From assembly GCA_009809945.1 (NCBI GenBank), contig WTPW01000422.1, forward strand, positions 1-64,000: a DNA stretch of 64,000 nt. The letters are read 5' to 3'. Shown in pieces: positions 1 to 11,634 of this stretch (position 1 is the stretch's first letter; each line of letters begins with the position of its first letter). The stretch comes from Gigaspora margarita. Lineage: Eukaryota > Glomeromycota > Glomeromycetes > Diversisporales > Gigasporaceae. Made by a program: the position numbers and the translations under genes. The notes below the pieces were generated by a model. That model saw only the letters and a list, made by a program, of their open reading frames with translations, was not told the origin of the DNA and ran no database searches.

Positions 1-417
1 ATTCTGCTATATTTAATAGAGATTCTGATATACTGTTGTGAATAGAACATTGGATATTTATCTTGTAAATAGGTTAAAAAGGAACCAACAGTTTGTGGTG
101 AAGGTAAAGATTGTAATCTATGATAATATAAGAATTTGTTGTAGCATGCTGATGGCTCATAAATCTCTGATGAGTTTGAATAGAAATCAGTATTTGTTTC
201 TTCTATAGTATTAGTATGTATAGTTGATATATTGAGGTTGTTGTCAGATTTATCTGGTAACAATTCATATTCATTGTATATCTCTTGTTCTACAGTATAA
301 ATAGAGCTATATTGTTGTATAGGTAATGATAGATGAGTATGATATTGGAGTGGTACTTTAGTGTGACATGATGATATGGTATCTGAAGTACTAGGATTAA
401 TTTCTGTAGAGGCGCTC
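1..417. repeat. Direct duplicate of 933-1348
   Basis: The first 417 bases match 933-1348 with about one visible difference (ctttag versus cttcag near the end). The copy ends at a lone N at 418. Near-identity plus an N at the join suggests either a very recent tandem duplication or an assembly join of overlapping contigs. Confidence 0.85.
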
Positions 418-1389
418 NTGTTTAAAAAATAGATCAATAGCTATTGCATAGCCAGAATATGTAATAATATTATGAATATAAGGAGTAAGATGGTTGCGAA
501 TCATAATAGCAGTACCTGCTCTAGAGCTATCAGTACAGGACCAAAAGTAGGAATAAAATTGGGTTTGTTTAGGTTTGAATGTAGAAGGTGCACTAGAGAG
601 TTTAGTTTCAGTGATACTAATAATATTTAAATTGTGAGATAGGCAATAATTTTCCCAAACTTGTTTTTTGGTAATGTTATTAAAGCCTTGGACATTATGT
701 GTACAAATAGAAAGATCAAGGGGTATTAATGGGTTGTTAAGAGGAGAAGTCTGATCTTGAACTTGCTCTAAGTTAGAATTACTACTTGTAGATATGGCTT
801 TTGGTATTGAATAACTTGATTTGAGTGAAATTTTATTAAAAAGATGAAAATCCTCAAAAGGTACAAAGAAGTGATTGGGTAGAAGATGTTCATGTAGTAA
901 ATAAATATGTGCTTCTGGAAAATAATAGTCAATTCTGCTATATTTAATAGAGATTCTGATATACTGTTGTGAATAGAACATTGGATATTTATCTTGTAAA
1001 TAGGTTAAAAAGGAACCAACAGTTTGTGGTGAAGGTAAAGATTGTAATCTATGATAATATAAGAATTTGTTGTAGCATGCTGATGGCTCATAAATCTCTG
1101 ATGAGTTTGAATAGAAATCAGTATTTGTTTCTTCTATAGTATTAGTATGTATAGTTGATATATTGAGGTTGTTGTCAGATTTATCTGGTAACAATTCATA
1201 TTCATTGTATATCTCTTGTTCTACAGTATAAATAGAGCTATATTGTTGTATAGGTAATGATAGATGAGTATGATATTGGAGTGGTACTTCAGTGTGACAT
1301 GATGATATGGTATCTGAAGTACTAGGATTAATTTCTGTAGAGGCGCTCACCATTTCAAGCTCGGTTTTCACAGCTGCGCAGGATACCAT
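397..1389 (-). CDS. LINE ORF2 N-terminal domain plus start of AP-endonuclease-like (EEP) domain, partial
   Basis: This 330-residue open frame has two parts. Residues ~105-175 contain a family-specific N-terminal domain (YNKFLYYHRLQSLPSPQTVG, then FYSQQYIRIS and AHIYLLHEHLLPNH), which is shared with the LINE at 44705 (YNKFLSYYKLQLLPSPQTIA). From about residue 225 it reads THNVQGFN, then IISITETKLS, then RAGTAIMIRNHL, which is the usual opening of a non-LTR retrotransposon EEP endonuclease that nicks target DNA. The frame runs into the N at 418 and its last residues read across the junction, so the protein is truncated there. Reverse transcriptase and RNase H would lie beyond the left edge. It is mobile-element coding sequence, not a host gene. 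Confidence 0.75.
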   Translation of the reverse strand: MVSCAAVKTELEMVSASTEINPSTSDTISSCHTEVPLQYHTHLSLPIQQYSSIYTVEQEIYNEYELLPDKSDNNLNISTIHTNTIEETNTDFYSNSSEIYEPSACYNKFLYYHRLQSLPSPQTVGSFLTYLQDKYPMFYSQQYIRISIKYSRIDYYFPEAHIYLLHEHLLPNHFFVPFEDFHLFNKISLKSSYSIPKAISTSSNSNLEQVQDQTSPLNNPLIPLDLSICTHNVQGFNNITKKQVWENYCLSHNLNIISITETKLSSAPSTFKPKQTQFYSYFWSCTDSSRAGTAIMIRNHLTPYIHNIITYSGYAIAIDLFFKXERLYRN

Positions 1390-1440
1390 AGCCTGTCCTG
1401 TACGTTGGGTCTGGCCGTCATAAACCTGGTCCTCCGCGTA

Positions 1441-2460
1441 ATTTAAAATGTATATTTAATAAATGTAAAATATAATGTATAATAATAATAAATAAATAAA
1501 TATAAAATTTTATATTAAATTGCAAACCCTTGCAAAAATCTGTAAAAAAGCATGATTATGTGAATATGTATATCGTTTATTTATTTTTTAAAAATTTGAA
1601 AATTTGCAAACCACTACAAAAATGTCACATAATATGCAAATTACCTTCTGTGACCCTTTTTTTATTTGATCTATTTCGAAATAAAGTCTGTAATATAACT
1701 GTAATATAATGTAATATATTACATAATATACTATATCAAATATAAGATTTTTGTTAAATTACAGGCTATAATAACTTATATAAGATTATATATATATAAT
1801 TCGCTGATATCAATTGAATTGTTTTTATGTATCTTCCTTGATGTGATTAATTTATAATCATGTTGTTGCTCAAGTATTAAAATCAGTTGAAATATTGATA
1901 TCATTAATGCTTGAACAAATGTCTTTATTATATACTTAATGGTAAATATTGTTTTCTCTGACATATTAAACTATTATTATATGTTTATTCAATTGGAATA
2001 ATAAATAATAAATGCAATCAATTCAGTAAACTATTTTTTTCTAATTAAAATAAATTTTTTGATCTATCCTACTTATTGATTAGAACAACTTTTTTTAAAT
2101 TGTCAAATACTGGTATATTTAAATATTTGCTCTAATAGATAATTATAAGATCAGTGATTAAAATGTTTATGACTTGATAGTACAAATGTATTTTTTAATA
2201 TTTCTAATAGATATGTTCTGGACATGTTCTAGACAAAGTAAAAATTAGTAGGACAATGTCTGTGTACAATGCTCTGCAGGGATATTATTGCAAACACAAA
2301 TATGGAATATTATCTGGGACTGTTTGTGTTCATATAAAATTAGTAGGGCAATGTTCGTATATGACACTGCTCATGGGTCTGACTTTACTTCTTTTTTCTG
2401 AAAATAAGTATTTCCTGCTAAATTATATTCAGAAATAGCTAAAGAAATTCTAAGTTTTTT
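1441..2460. other. AT-rich stretch without a supported gene
   Basis: The first ~185 bases (1441-1625) resemble 22330-22570: both carry TAATAATAATAAATAAA runs, then a TATTAAATTGC block, then a GATTATGTGAATAT or AATTATGTGAATAT block. The rest is AT-rich. Two near-direct copies of an ATTAGTAGGACAATGT-like block (near 2246 and 2339) are seen, without a recognisable parent. Confidence 0.5.
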
Positions 2461-3249
2461 TTCTGTTTTAAATTGTCTCTGAGTTTCATCGAGTAAATTA
2501 TTAGCATCAGAATCATTTTCATTAAATCAATATTCTGCAATCTTATTACCATACATAGGGTACTACTTTTCACTAAAATTTTCAGTATCATCAGATTCAT
2601 AAAATATTGAAATCAAGCCATTTTTTATAAAAGAGAAAATTAATTTATTTGGGCTAGTAAGGGAATTGTTAGAAGATATAGTATTAGGTAAGGAAAAAAA
2701 ATTTTTTTTAAGTGTTGAAAACAATTGTGGATCATGGCACACTATCAGGGGAAAATAATTAGATTGGTGTAGTAAGTAAAATTTTTCTTGTTCATGATAT
2801 AGGGTCAGAGTTCAAACTGTATCATAGCTACTATTACTACTAATATTATTATCAATTTCAATAGGCAAAAAAGAGAAAACAAATAAAAAAGGCTCTAAAG
2901 AGGTCTCTAAAATTATTTCTAATTCCTAGAAAATTTTGAAGCACAGTCTAGTACCAAGGTACTAAGGGAGTCAATAACCAGAAAAGAAAATAACTTTTGG
3001 TCTGAATAGAGTGAGGTTTTGAATCTCTAAATAAAAATAGAGCTAATACAATTTCTTCTCTTGGGTTTGTTATGGATGGCTTGATATTAGATAACTCTGT
3101 TGAATAATCTTTATCTTCTATACTAGAATAGTTATAAATTCGATTCTCTAACTCTTCACTTTCATACTTGGCATCACTCTCATTACTTTTTTCAAGATCG
3201 TCTTTTTCTAAATTTTGAATTTTCATCGAATAACTTTTCCTAAGAGATC

Positions 3250-3728
3250 AGGAATAAAGCATTAAAACTCTATAGGAGTGACAATTTCTTTCCCATCCCA
3301 GGTAAGAGTTATTTCAGAAGTCATATAGTCAATTTTTGCTTGTTCTTTTGACAACCAATCATTTTCTATAATAGTACTATAGGAATTAGTATTGGTTATG
3401 ATGACGTCTATTAGAATTTTAACTTTACCCACAGTAAAAGGAAAGTTGAAAATTTCCCTAGAGCTTACTTGCTTTTCCTGTGTACATTTACAATATTAAT
3501 AGTGGATGGTTGTTCAACCTTGATGCCTATGCTATATAACAAGTAAAAAGATATGACACTAGCCAAGAACCTACTATCAACAATTAAAGGTATAGTTTCT
3601 TCTAACACTATAGCATCACAGTAGAGAGTAGTAGATTTATTATTAGTAGTGATACTAATATTGGTTTTTATTTTTCGTTTTGTAGGAACTTTTTTCTTAT
3701 ATAGGCTTTGAATCAATTCTGTATACAT
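3250..3728 (-). pseudogene. Retropepsin-like aspartyl protease remnant of the LTR-type fossil
   Basis: The region encodes a decayed relative of the aspartyl protease found next to gag in LTR elements. There is a VDS motif at the expected active-site position, a following ASVIS segment, a conserved INIVN segment, and a later block reading IIENDWLSKEQAKIDY that matches the second half of this protease family. An acidic tail follows at 2948-3226. It is broken and treated as a fossil. The assignment rests on motif recognition only. Confidence 0.6.
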
Positions 3729-4309
3729 CGAGAGGACTGCCCGTAAAAGTTGACTGATAATAATATTGGCCAGTTTGTCTTATATATTAGTAATAATAGA
3801 GTATAGAAGAACAAGAGATGAGATTTGAGGCATCTTATCTTTCAGAACTTTTTGCCTTACAATAGGAGCATATTTGGGTTTACTAGAAGAACCTTAAGAG
3901 GATTTTTGACTACCTTCACTTCTTGCTCTTTAGGTAATTCTTTTTTATTTTGTAATAATTGATCTAATATTTTTTCTTCTTCTAATTCCAAATCACCAAC
4001 CTCTTTCTGACGCTGTTTGGATCGATGCAAGTACTATGGAGCTAAGTATCATTATAGGGCTTGGCAGCAAATAGTAGTACATTCTTGACCAGAATACTAA
4101 TATATGTAGGCTGGTTGTGAGCCAAATTATTCTGTAAGTCAAACCTATTTTGGTTCTTATATTGGTTATCAAAAGAATTCAGGTTAGTAGTCATAGCAAG
4201 AAGGGCTTGCAGAACATCTTGGGCTTGGGTTCCTGTACTCTTAAATAAGGGTATATTATTGTTATTATAAGTATTAGCATTAGAACCACTAGGTACAGCT
4301 AGATTTTAG

Positions 4310-5060
4310 AGAACTATTTGTGGTAAGAATAAGTAGTTGAGAAGGAAGATAGCACAATGTTATACATTTGTCCACTTGGGATATAATTTTGTAAAGAATT
4401 TGGACGCAAAGTTAAATAGATTAGGGGTATGGCAATTTTGACTTATCCCTTAGTTTGTAAAGGTTTGCAAGCAAATTTGCCTGCATAATTACTATAAATA
4501 TATTTCTGATCTAGTTTTTTAATCATTTAAAATATTTAAATTAAATTTGGTATGATAATATTTGAAAACAAGAATTATATTTTTGAATTATTTAATTTTA
4601 TATTATAAGACAAAAAGTTTATATTGCTTATAAGCTAAAAATATTGAATTTTAAAGAAATTTTTTAATCAAAAAAAATAATTTACAATAACTTGGTGAAT
4701 TCTTTAAATATTGGTTTTAAAAATATAGTTTCTAATACAATATTGTAGTTTATATAAAGAATTACAACTTTTATTATTGTACTTTAAGTGATTTACTTGT
4801 AAAAATTAAGACTTGTATTAGAAGTAAAATTTTTTTTATAGATGAAGACATATAATATTTGAGAAAACCTAAAGAAAAAATTCTATAGGAAAAGTTCCAA
4901 AACAAAAACTTTAAACTTTTATAACACCAAAGTTTTTTAAAATTTATAATAAAGTTGATAAAACAAAACTAATATTATATTTTTTACTTAGAAATATATA
5001 GCTAAAATTAATATTTAAAGTTATATTTAAAAATTTAAAAATTTATAATTTATACAAGCA
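4310..5060. other. AT-rich insert inside the gag-protease fossil
   Basis: About 750 bases of very AT-rich sequence separate recognisable gag-like pieces. A motif with GCAAATTTGCCTGCATAA (near 4472) recurs as GCAAATATGTCTGCATAA (near 5057), so the insert may be flanked by short related sequence. No coding content was seen. Confidence 0.35.
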
Positions 5061-5079
5061 AATATGTCTGCATAACAAA

Positions 5080-5352
5080 TTAAGGGATATGTTCAGCCCT
5101 TCCACAATTATAACAGACTCTAGAAGAATTTCCAGAAGCACGTGGTCTTTGATCCTGTAATTGAGTTAACATTTTATTAACTGCTTCTGAAATTTTTTTT
5201 ATAGCTGAGTTAGAAGTTGCTACAGAAGAAAAAGAGCTAGTAAATGGTGATTGAGAAGAATACAAGGCATTCACTAAAGTAGTAAGATAAGGAAGATTTT
5301 GCCTACAAGCACCTTCATATGCCTTAGCATGTTCATAGGCTGCTTGTAACAT
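5080..5352 (-). pseudogene. Gag zinc-knuckle region remnant of the LTR-type fossil
   Basis: A 90-residue open piece ends in a zinc-knuckle-like sequence (CYNCGRAEH). Before it comes a serine- and glutamine-rich spacer typical of the region between capsid and zinc knuckle in gag proteins. It lies just downstream, in gag order, of capsid-like sequence at 5360-5528. Fossil, broken. Confidence 0.55.
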
Positions 5353-5528
5353 ATTGGAAACTGCGCAAACTATTTGCCCTCAATTATAGAAGTTTGAAAT
5401 TGCATAATTAAGTTAGAATATAAACTTCGATTCTGATAAGCGAGATCATTTTATGCATTAATAAAATTAGGCAGTTTTTGATTCATCACCTACCAAGTAG
5501 TAGCTGAACTTTTTAAATAGTGGACAAC

Positions 5529-5537
5529 AATAGGAAC
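5529..5537. repeat. 9-bp target duplication, left copy (aataggaac)
   Basis: AATAGGAAC is identical to 16531-16539. Both copies sit inside gag-like sequence, one on each side of the Mutator-like element. A 9-bp duplication is the usual mark of Mutator-superfamily insertion. Confidence 0.75.
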
Positions 5538-5639
5538 TAATGATTGGTATCATAATTCAAAATGCAATTTGTCATAATGTAATAATTATTTATTACAAAA
5601 GTCATAATTGTAATTACATTTATTTTTAGGGTTTATTTA

Positions 5640-6074
5640 AAATGTGCACCTGCACAGCTGTGCACCCCTTTATATAATAATATTTTTTTAATACAGATAT
5701 ATATACAGTATATTGTATACATAATAATAACAACTTTTATTATTGTATATTATATACTACTATATATATTTATATAAATAAATTGTGTAATAATACTACT
5801 AATGCCAAATTGCTCTTTTAAATACTTTATTCACTTCGAACCTCTATGTATTCGACAACTAGGTAGTTTAATAATACCCAGTTAGAGATTTTTTTAATAA
5901 GTACAATCTTTAGCTCTGAGCCTAAATTTTATTCTAGATTAGGTAACAATTGATACATGTTTTACAATGTACTATATAAGCGCGAAATAACACTTGTGAG
6001 TGTTATTTCAAGATGGGCAAAATAATGTCATGGTCCCATGATCGATAACCAGTCAAAATAGTCAAAATGTGATA
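5640..6074. other. AT-rich MULE subterminal region, left
   Basis: No gene is visible. A block at about 5990-6066 (TTATTTCAAGATGGGC, then AGTCAAAATAGTCAAAATG) is loosely repeated in inverted orientation at 7395-7510, so the fold-back element at 6075-7376 appears to sit inside an older inverted-repeat structure. Confidence 0.4.
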
Positions 6075-7376
6075 TGGTCCAGTGCAAAAAGATTTGCACA
6101 CCAAAAAGATTGGTAATTTTTGTACTAAATAAAAGTTTTTAAATATTTGATTAATTATTTAAAATTTTTTTATATTAAATAAAGTAGGTTTCAATCTAAC
6201 TTTTTATATAATTTTTATTATTTTAATACCAATTTATTTTAATAATTTTTAATGCAAAACTTATTGAATTTTTTAAAAAAAAATTTTTTTTTTTAAAAAA
6301 AATCTATTTTAAACATTTTCGAAACCAATTTGCATTTTTATAAGTTTGTACTACACAAGTGCATTGATGTACATATAATAAACATGTGGTTAAAATTTGA
6401 GCAAATTTGGATAACTGGTTAAAAAAAAATTACGTTTTAAAGTTAGATAATTAATAAATTATTAAAAATTTATTATATGCTCCAACTTATAGAATTGATA
6501 ATAACTTTTGATCAACTGGTCCGTTTTGAATGATTTAGCTGCCAAAATGCTCGTCTAAATGAGACGATTCTAACAAGCACAAAATCGTTAAATTCCAATC
6601 ACAGGATCCCAAGAACGTTCAACTTTTGTATAATTTCAATAGTAATTTTAAATAAATTTCTTTTATCATTGAATATTTATTGATCAATCAGCCCGTTTTA
6701 AATGATTTGACTACCAAAATGCTCGTCTCATTGAGACGATTCTAACAAGCCCAAAATCGTTAAATTCCAATCACAGGATCCCAATATAAATAAAGATTTG
6801 TATCATTTTAATCAAATTTGTTATATATATATAAACTAAGTTGATTAAAATGATACAAATCTTTATCGATATTGGGATCNTGTNATTGGAATTTAACNAT
6901 TTTGTGCTTGTTAGAATCGTCTCANTNAGGCGAGCATTTTNGTAGTTAAATCATTNAAAACGGGCTGGTGGATCAATAGCTATTCAATGATAAAGGAATT
7001 TACTTAAAATTACTATTGAAATTACAAAAAGTTGAACGATCTTAGGATCCTGTGATTGGATTTTAACGATTTTGTGCTTGTTAGAATCGTCTTATTTAGA
7101 CGAGCATTTTGGCAGTTAAATCATTCAAAATGGACCAGTGGATCAAAAGTTATTACCAATTACAGAAATTGGTACAAGTTATATATAGTAAATTTTTTTA
7201 AAAAAAGTTTTTATTAATAAAAGTTTTTATTTTAACAATAATATAATTAAACTAATTTTATTTTTATAAGTCCGAATAGTATATAAATATTTTGAATTAA
7301 AAAAATAAAAATTAAATTATAAAAAAAATTTTTGAATCATAGCTATTCGATATGCAAATCTTTTTGCACCGGACTA
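6075..7376. mobile_element. Fold-back (hairpin) element with repeated internal modules
   Basis: The termini are inverted: TGGTCCAGTGCAAAAAGA on the left, and the right end read backwards gives TAGTCCGGTGCAAAAAGA. A TA sits directly outside each end, which fits a Tc1/mariner-like target. Around an axis near 6828 the two halves fold back almost completely between about 6486 and 7180. Each arm carries two copies of a ~100-bp module containing GATTCTAACAAGC, AAAATCGTTAAATTCCAATC and CACAGGATCC (about 6503-6610 and 6681-6783, with inverted partners at about 6872-6975 and 7045-7150). Isolated Ns at 6880-6960 lie in one arm, as expected when hairpins defeat sequencing. No coding capacity. Confidence 0.7.
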
Positions 7377-7575
7377 TAATCATAATCAAAATGATTATTA
7401 TATCACACATTATTTGACTATTTTGACTAATCAGCAATCACAGGACTGCGATATTTTTTCGCCATGACTAACCCATCTGTTATTTCGAAAATTTGACAAA
7501 AATAACTTATGTTCTCTAATTAGTGCTTATGGGTAATACGCATCCTAAAGTAACACATAATTTATTGTTGCTATA

Positions 7576-7721
7576 CAGTCAACTTCATATGTGCACACTT
7601 TATAAGTGCACTTTACATGCACTTTCTCTATGATAATATTATTGTTATATATAGATTAGGCTTCATAAATACGTATAAATGCACTTTTACCTAATAATAT
7701 GCATTTATGGAAGCTTGACTG
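7576..7721. mobile_element. Tc1/mariner-like MITE
   Basis: The ends are CAGTCAACTTCATATGTGCA and, reversed from the right, CAGTCAAGCTTCCATAAATGCA. A TA precedes the left end, and the corresponding right dinucleotide appears mutated. It is 146 bp, has no coding content, and its terminal CAGTCAA is shared with the MITE at 15841-15984. Confidence 0.5.
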
Positions 7722-8056
7722 AATTGATTTAGAAAATCAACTTATTTCAAAATAACATATGTGGAAATATTTGAAAAAATGTACATACAGTCAATTAATT
7801 AGCACATAGCTAGTTATTATTTAACGCTTATACAGTAATATATTTTTAAAACATTGCAACATAACGTATAATCAACAACTAAAAACTAGAAATGCAATAG
7901 AACCTTTACGGCTCAAGTTGTAGCTAGATAAAACTTATACAATAACTAGTTATCATATAAGCAATAAACTAGTTATACTCATCTCTAACGCAAAATTGCA
8001 GTAGTACATATATGTACAAAAATAATATGCAGAAGTTACTTTTCCTTAATATTGTT

Positions 8057-10738
8057 TCACTCTTCTGTTATATCAGTCTCATCAGTCTCATCAGTTTCAT
8101 CATTTTCTATTATTTTTGAACACGTTGCAGCATTATGACCTGACTTTTTACATATTCTGCACTTATATCCACGTTTTCCTTGTTTTTCTTGTTTTTTATT
8201 GCTATTTGCACTACTTGATATTTGGTTGCGATGACTTGCAGATTTAGGCCTTCCTCTTACAAACACTTTGCGAGGATTTTTAAATTGTGTTGACAATTCT
8301 ATATTCTTTGTACTAATATATTGCTCAGTAAAATTATTAGATGACATATTGTTATGGGCTTCTTGAGCTCTAACAAGCTCTTCTTCTTATTTATAAATTT
8401 TTTCAAATAGTTCTTGATAAAATGTACAAATTCATGATCACGGTACTGCAAACACTTATCTATGGCAGTACGTACAAGACCCCAAACATTTCTATAAAAG
8501 AGTTGCTCTTCAACAAATGCATCATTTGTAGTAGTCTCTTCAACAATGTTATTACTACTATTAAATAGACACAACCACTTAAATTTTTCTTCATTACTCT
8601 CCAAGTTTGTTATATCACTATCTGGAACATTAATATTAATGTCCAAACTTATAGTATTATTATTAAATCGTTGACCACGATGCACACATTCTTTTGATAT
8701 GTTATGCTATTGATTTTTTGGAATCCAGCATTTTGCAATTAATTGTAAGCTAAACTGAGCTTTATCAGTTATATTCAACAGATTAAAAAAATGCTGACAA
8801 ACAAGTCCTCGATTTTGTTGCATAAGACAAGTGCACATATATGATCTATTTTCTAAAAGAAACACAACGTGACTGATTTTTTGACTTGTTATATATGATA
8901 CATTCCAAACTTCTACAATTGTATTTTTTCAAGGTATTCTAAAAGATATTTTGAACATATAACTGCTAAATCATACTCATTATTAAAATCATCAATTTGT
9001 GAGGGCTTCTAAGCTTTAAGAGATTCAGCTTCAATAGTAGTGCAATTAGAAACATAGTATATACTTTCCTTTATTTGCTCAATTAGAAATCGAGAAACAT
9101 TTAGCCAGGACCCCAAAATATACATAGATAGGTCAGGTATGAGTTTGCTTATTTTTGAGGTTTTTTATACAGATCTTTTCTATTTATAGTAATTTTTTTG
9201 AACTTTTTTCTGCAGATCTTTTCTTTTTTAGTAACCCTATAATTAACCTGACCTATCTATGTGTATTTCGGGGGTCCTATTTAGCCATAGATATTTTTTG
9301 ACTAATGACTCAATAGTTGGAAAAACAGTAGAGATACGTGTTGCATTAGGAATATTGTTTTTCCATTCTTCAATAAGTTTATGCTTTCGTTCCTCTTCAC
9401 TACACTCTATTAATATTTTACCGATATCACAAAGTGATATATTGCTATTATTTATAACACGTTTAATATATGAATTCTGGCTCTCAACAAAGGATGTTGA
9501 TTGAATGCCAAGTGTAAATACTAAAGCACTAAAAGTGCGTGCCCAAGAAGATCGCCTTTTATATAACTGATGTTCTAAATACTGTTTTGCTATAGGGTAC
9601 TTTGTGATAAGTTCACTCTAATAATGCTCAAAAATATCTGGTACATCAGCATTACGGCATTGCCAACATGCCAAATAAAAATCATTAAACTGATAACCTA
9701 ATTTGCCACGAAGCATTTTTTAAGATTTTCTTTAATATGCCAAATACATATAAGGTGCTGTGTTTCTGGGTACTCTGTAATTACCGCCCATTCCATAGCG
9801 GGATCACTATCTGTTATGATTATATTTGGCATTCGATTATGGGTTGCTTTTTTGGTCATATGAAGAATCTATTCATATGTTTCAGTTGTTTTATTACTTA
9901 AAAAAGCTTAAGCAACAATATGCAATTGCATGTTATTATTCTGGGCCACAAATAAGGAAAGAGGCATGCGATACCTATTAGTCCCAGCAGTATTATCATG
10001 TTCAATTACTTCACAAAAATCACACCACAATAATATTTTTCTGGACTCATCCAGAACAAACTAGTTAATAAATTTGTTTCTTTTTCCCATGTGGCCTCAA
10101 CAAACCAACGAGGATCCTTATGTTTTCTTGAAATTAATTGTTCATAGAAATGTGATGCATCTCCTCTAATTGTATCAGCAGTTGGTTGGTATTTTTGAAT
10201 CTCTGCATAAAGATCTTCAGAAAACAGAGGTTGCAATGGAAATTTCTCTTTTAAAATACGTCGTATTATAGCCACGCCAAAATTACATTTAGTCACGAGA
10301 AACTCAACTTCCTGCTGCATTTCTGCTATGAATTGTCTGTTTTTCTCAAACTGTATAGCCTTTGGTGATAATTCATGATTATGATTATTATTAAGTGTTA
10401 TTACAACAACATCAAGACTGTCTTGTGAATGGGAGAGATTCATGTGCCACTGACACTTTTGTTGAACTGAAGTGCCAGGTTTCTCTGGATTCTTTGGTTT
10501 ATATACGCCTGAATACTTACAAACAATTGTTCGTTTGCAGATAATCTTTTCATTATTAGCCTTATTAATAGCCATCACATGTCCAAGACGCACTTCGAAA
10601 CCCTTGTTCTTAGCAAATCTGCGCACATATAGCATAGTCTTATCGAAATTAGCAAATGAATCGCCTTCTTTAAGCAACACTGTTTCAAAAAAAATCAGAT
10701 GACTTTTTAGTTACCATGCTATTATTAAAAACATGATC
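8057..10738 (-). pseudogene. MULE transposase (FAR1 domain, DDE core, SWIM and zinc knuckle), broken
   Basis: Read on the minus strand. The FAR1-type DNA-binding region (10006-10680) contains YVRRFAKNKGFEVRLGH, then CKYSG, then KCQWH and NNNHNHELS, the C-C-H-H arrangement of the family. The MULE catalytic core follows: EHDNTAGTNRYRMPLSLF, then IIITDSDPAMEWAV, then HLICIWHIKEN. A segment with TLGIQSTSFVESQNS follows, then cysteine-rich sequence where a SWIM finger is expected (near 8830). The C-terminal piece (8057-8347) ends in a CCHC knuckle, CRICKKSGHNAATC, and an acidic tail. The domain order is that of a complete MULE transposase. Several in-frame stops (for example after FVAQNN...HIVA and after TTETYE) and frameshifts (near 9720, 8930 and 8350-8390) break it. 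A hAT-type MITE (9107-9278) sits in the coding sequence. Earlier exons probably lie in the array at 10739-15290. Confidence 0.8.
9107..9278. mobile_element. hAT-type MITE, AGGACCCC family copy 1, inside the transposase
   Basis: The inverted termini start AGGACCCC(A/G)AAATA followed by TACATAGATAGGTCAGG-like sequence. An exact 8-bp duplication, ATTTAGCC, flanks it (9099-9106 and 9279-9286). Removing the insert and one duplicate leaves the transposase reading frame continuous, so the MITE entered a coding MULE. 172 bp, non-coding. Confidence 0.85.
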
Positions 10739-11163
10739 CTAAATATAACCAAATATCTCTAAGTTAAATAAAATTCAATGAAAAAAAAACCAAAAAACTA
10801 AATAATTACTTTACATACGTGATGCTCTACTTCATTAAAGTTAACAGCCTGATCTTCTCCTTGTAGCAATGTTGTTTTAACAGTTTCCATGCTAGAATTA
10901 GAAACATGATCCTAAAAATATAACCAAATATCCCTAAGTTAGATAAAATTCAATGAAAAAAACCAGAAAACCAAATAATTACTTTACATATGTGATGCTC
11001 TACTTCATTAAAGTCAATAGCCTGATCTTCTTCTTGTAGCGATGTTGATTAAACAGTTTCCATGCTAAAATTAGAAACATGATCCTAAATATAACCAAAT
11101 ATCCCTAAGTTAGATAAAATTTAATGAAAAAAAACCAGAAAAACCAAATAATTACTTTATATA

Positions 11164-11436
11164 GGGGACGTCTAAAGCCTGGCACCTTACGAAGTTACCT
11201 GATTTTTCTGATTTAACGATTTTTAGGGTTAGGGTTAGGGTTTGGTTAGAGACAAGTTACTTATACATAGTAAAATCGCATTCCCGTCACTTTTACTTAG
11301 TCAACCCAGACTGGTTTAGATAGCCGTTTTTTATATATTTCATGTTTTTGTCTTTGCCGTCTTGCTTTGTTTTGTTCGGACTGATCCGGGTTATATATCA
11401 GGTAATTTCGTAAGGTGCCAGGCTTTAGACGACCCC
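11164..11436. mobile_element. hAT-type MITE with telomere-like core
   Basis: Long inverted termini: GGGGACGTCTAAAGCCTGGC on the left and GGGGTCGTCTAAAGCCTGGC reversed from the right, continuing ~20 bp further. An exact 8-bp duplication, TTTATATA, flanks it (11156-11163 and 11437-11444). The interior holds three TTAGGG-like units near 11223-11240. Non-coding, 273 bp, inserted in an array unit. Confidence 0.85.
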
Positions 11437-11452
11437 TTTATATACATGATAC

Positions 11453-11634
11453 AGGACCCTGAAATATACATAGATAGGTCAGGTTAATTATAGGGTTACT
11501 AAAAAAGGAAAGATCTGCAGAAAAAAACTTTAAAAATAAGCAAAAAAATTACTATAAATAGTAAAGATCTGCATAAAAACCCTCAAAAATAAGCAAACTC
11601 ATACCTGACCTATCTATGTATATTTCGGGGTCCT
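11453..11634. mobile_element. hAT-type MITE, AGGACCCC family copy 2
   Basis: Same family as 9107-9278 but in opposite orientation. The termini are AGGACCCTGAAATATACATA and, reversed from the right, AGGACCCCGAAATATACATA. The 8-bp flank is CATGATAC on the left and CATAATAC on the right, with one mismatch. It abuts the duplication of the neighbouring MITE, so both entered the same array unit. Confidence 0.8.

Larger units (their letters stand above)
1..1440 (-). mobile_element. 5' end of a Tad/I-like LINE, running off the left edge, with a duplicated block
   Basis: The minus strand starts near 1440 with a leader that matches the start of the LINE at 44701 (both have a short ACG-GGA-GA-CCA start followed by GACGGCCAGAC or GACGGTCAGAC). 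It then encodes the same N-terminal domain and the beginning of an endonuclease domain. Bases 1-417 repeat 933-1348 almost exactly, and the two blocks meet at a single N at 418. The right boundary is supported by similarity to the second LINE. The left end is outside the window or is an assembly join. Confidence 0.7.
2460..5528 (-). mobile_element. Gag-protease LTR-type retroelement fossil, 3' portion
   Basis: On the minus strand, from high to low coordinate, there are remnants of a gag core (about 5360-5528), a gag zinc-knuckle region, further gag-like sequence near 4080-4240, a retropepsin-like protease (3250-3728) and an acidic tail (2948-3226). No reverse transcriptase was seen. It is broken in many places, clearly old, and carries an AT-rich insert around 4310-5060. 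Its upstream part lies beyond the Mutator-like element at 16540-17760. LTRs were not identified with confidence. Confidence 0.65.

Noticed and set aside
11220-11250. TTAGGG run as a chromosome end
   Set aside because: Only about three units, enclosed within a MITE with intact ends.
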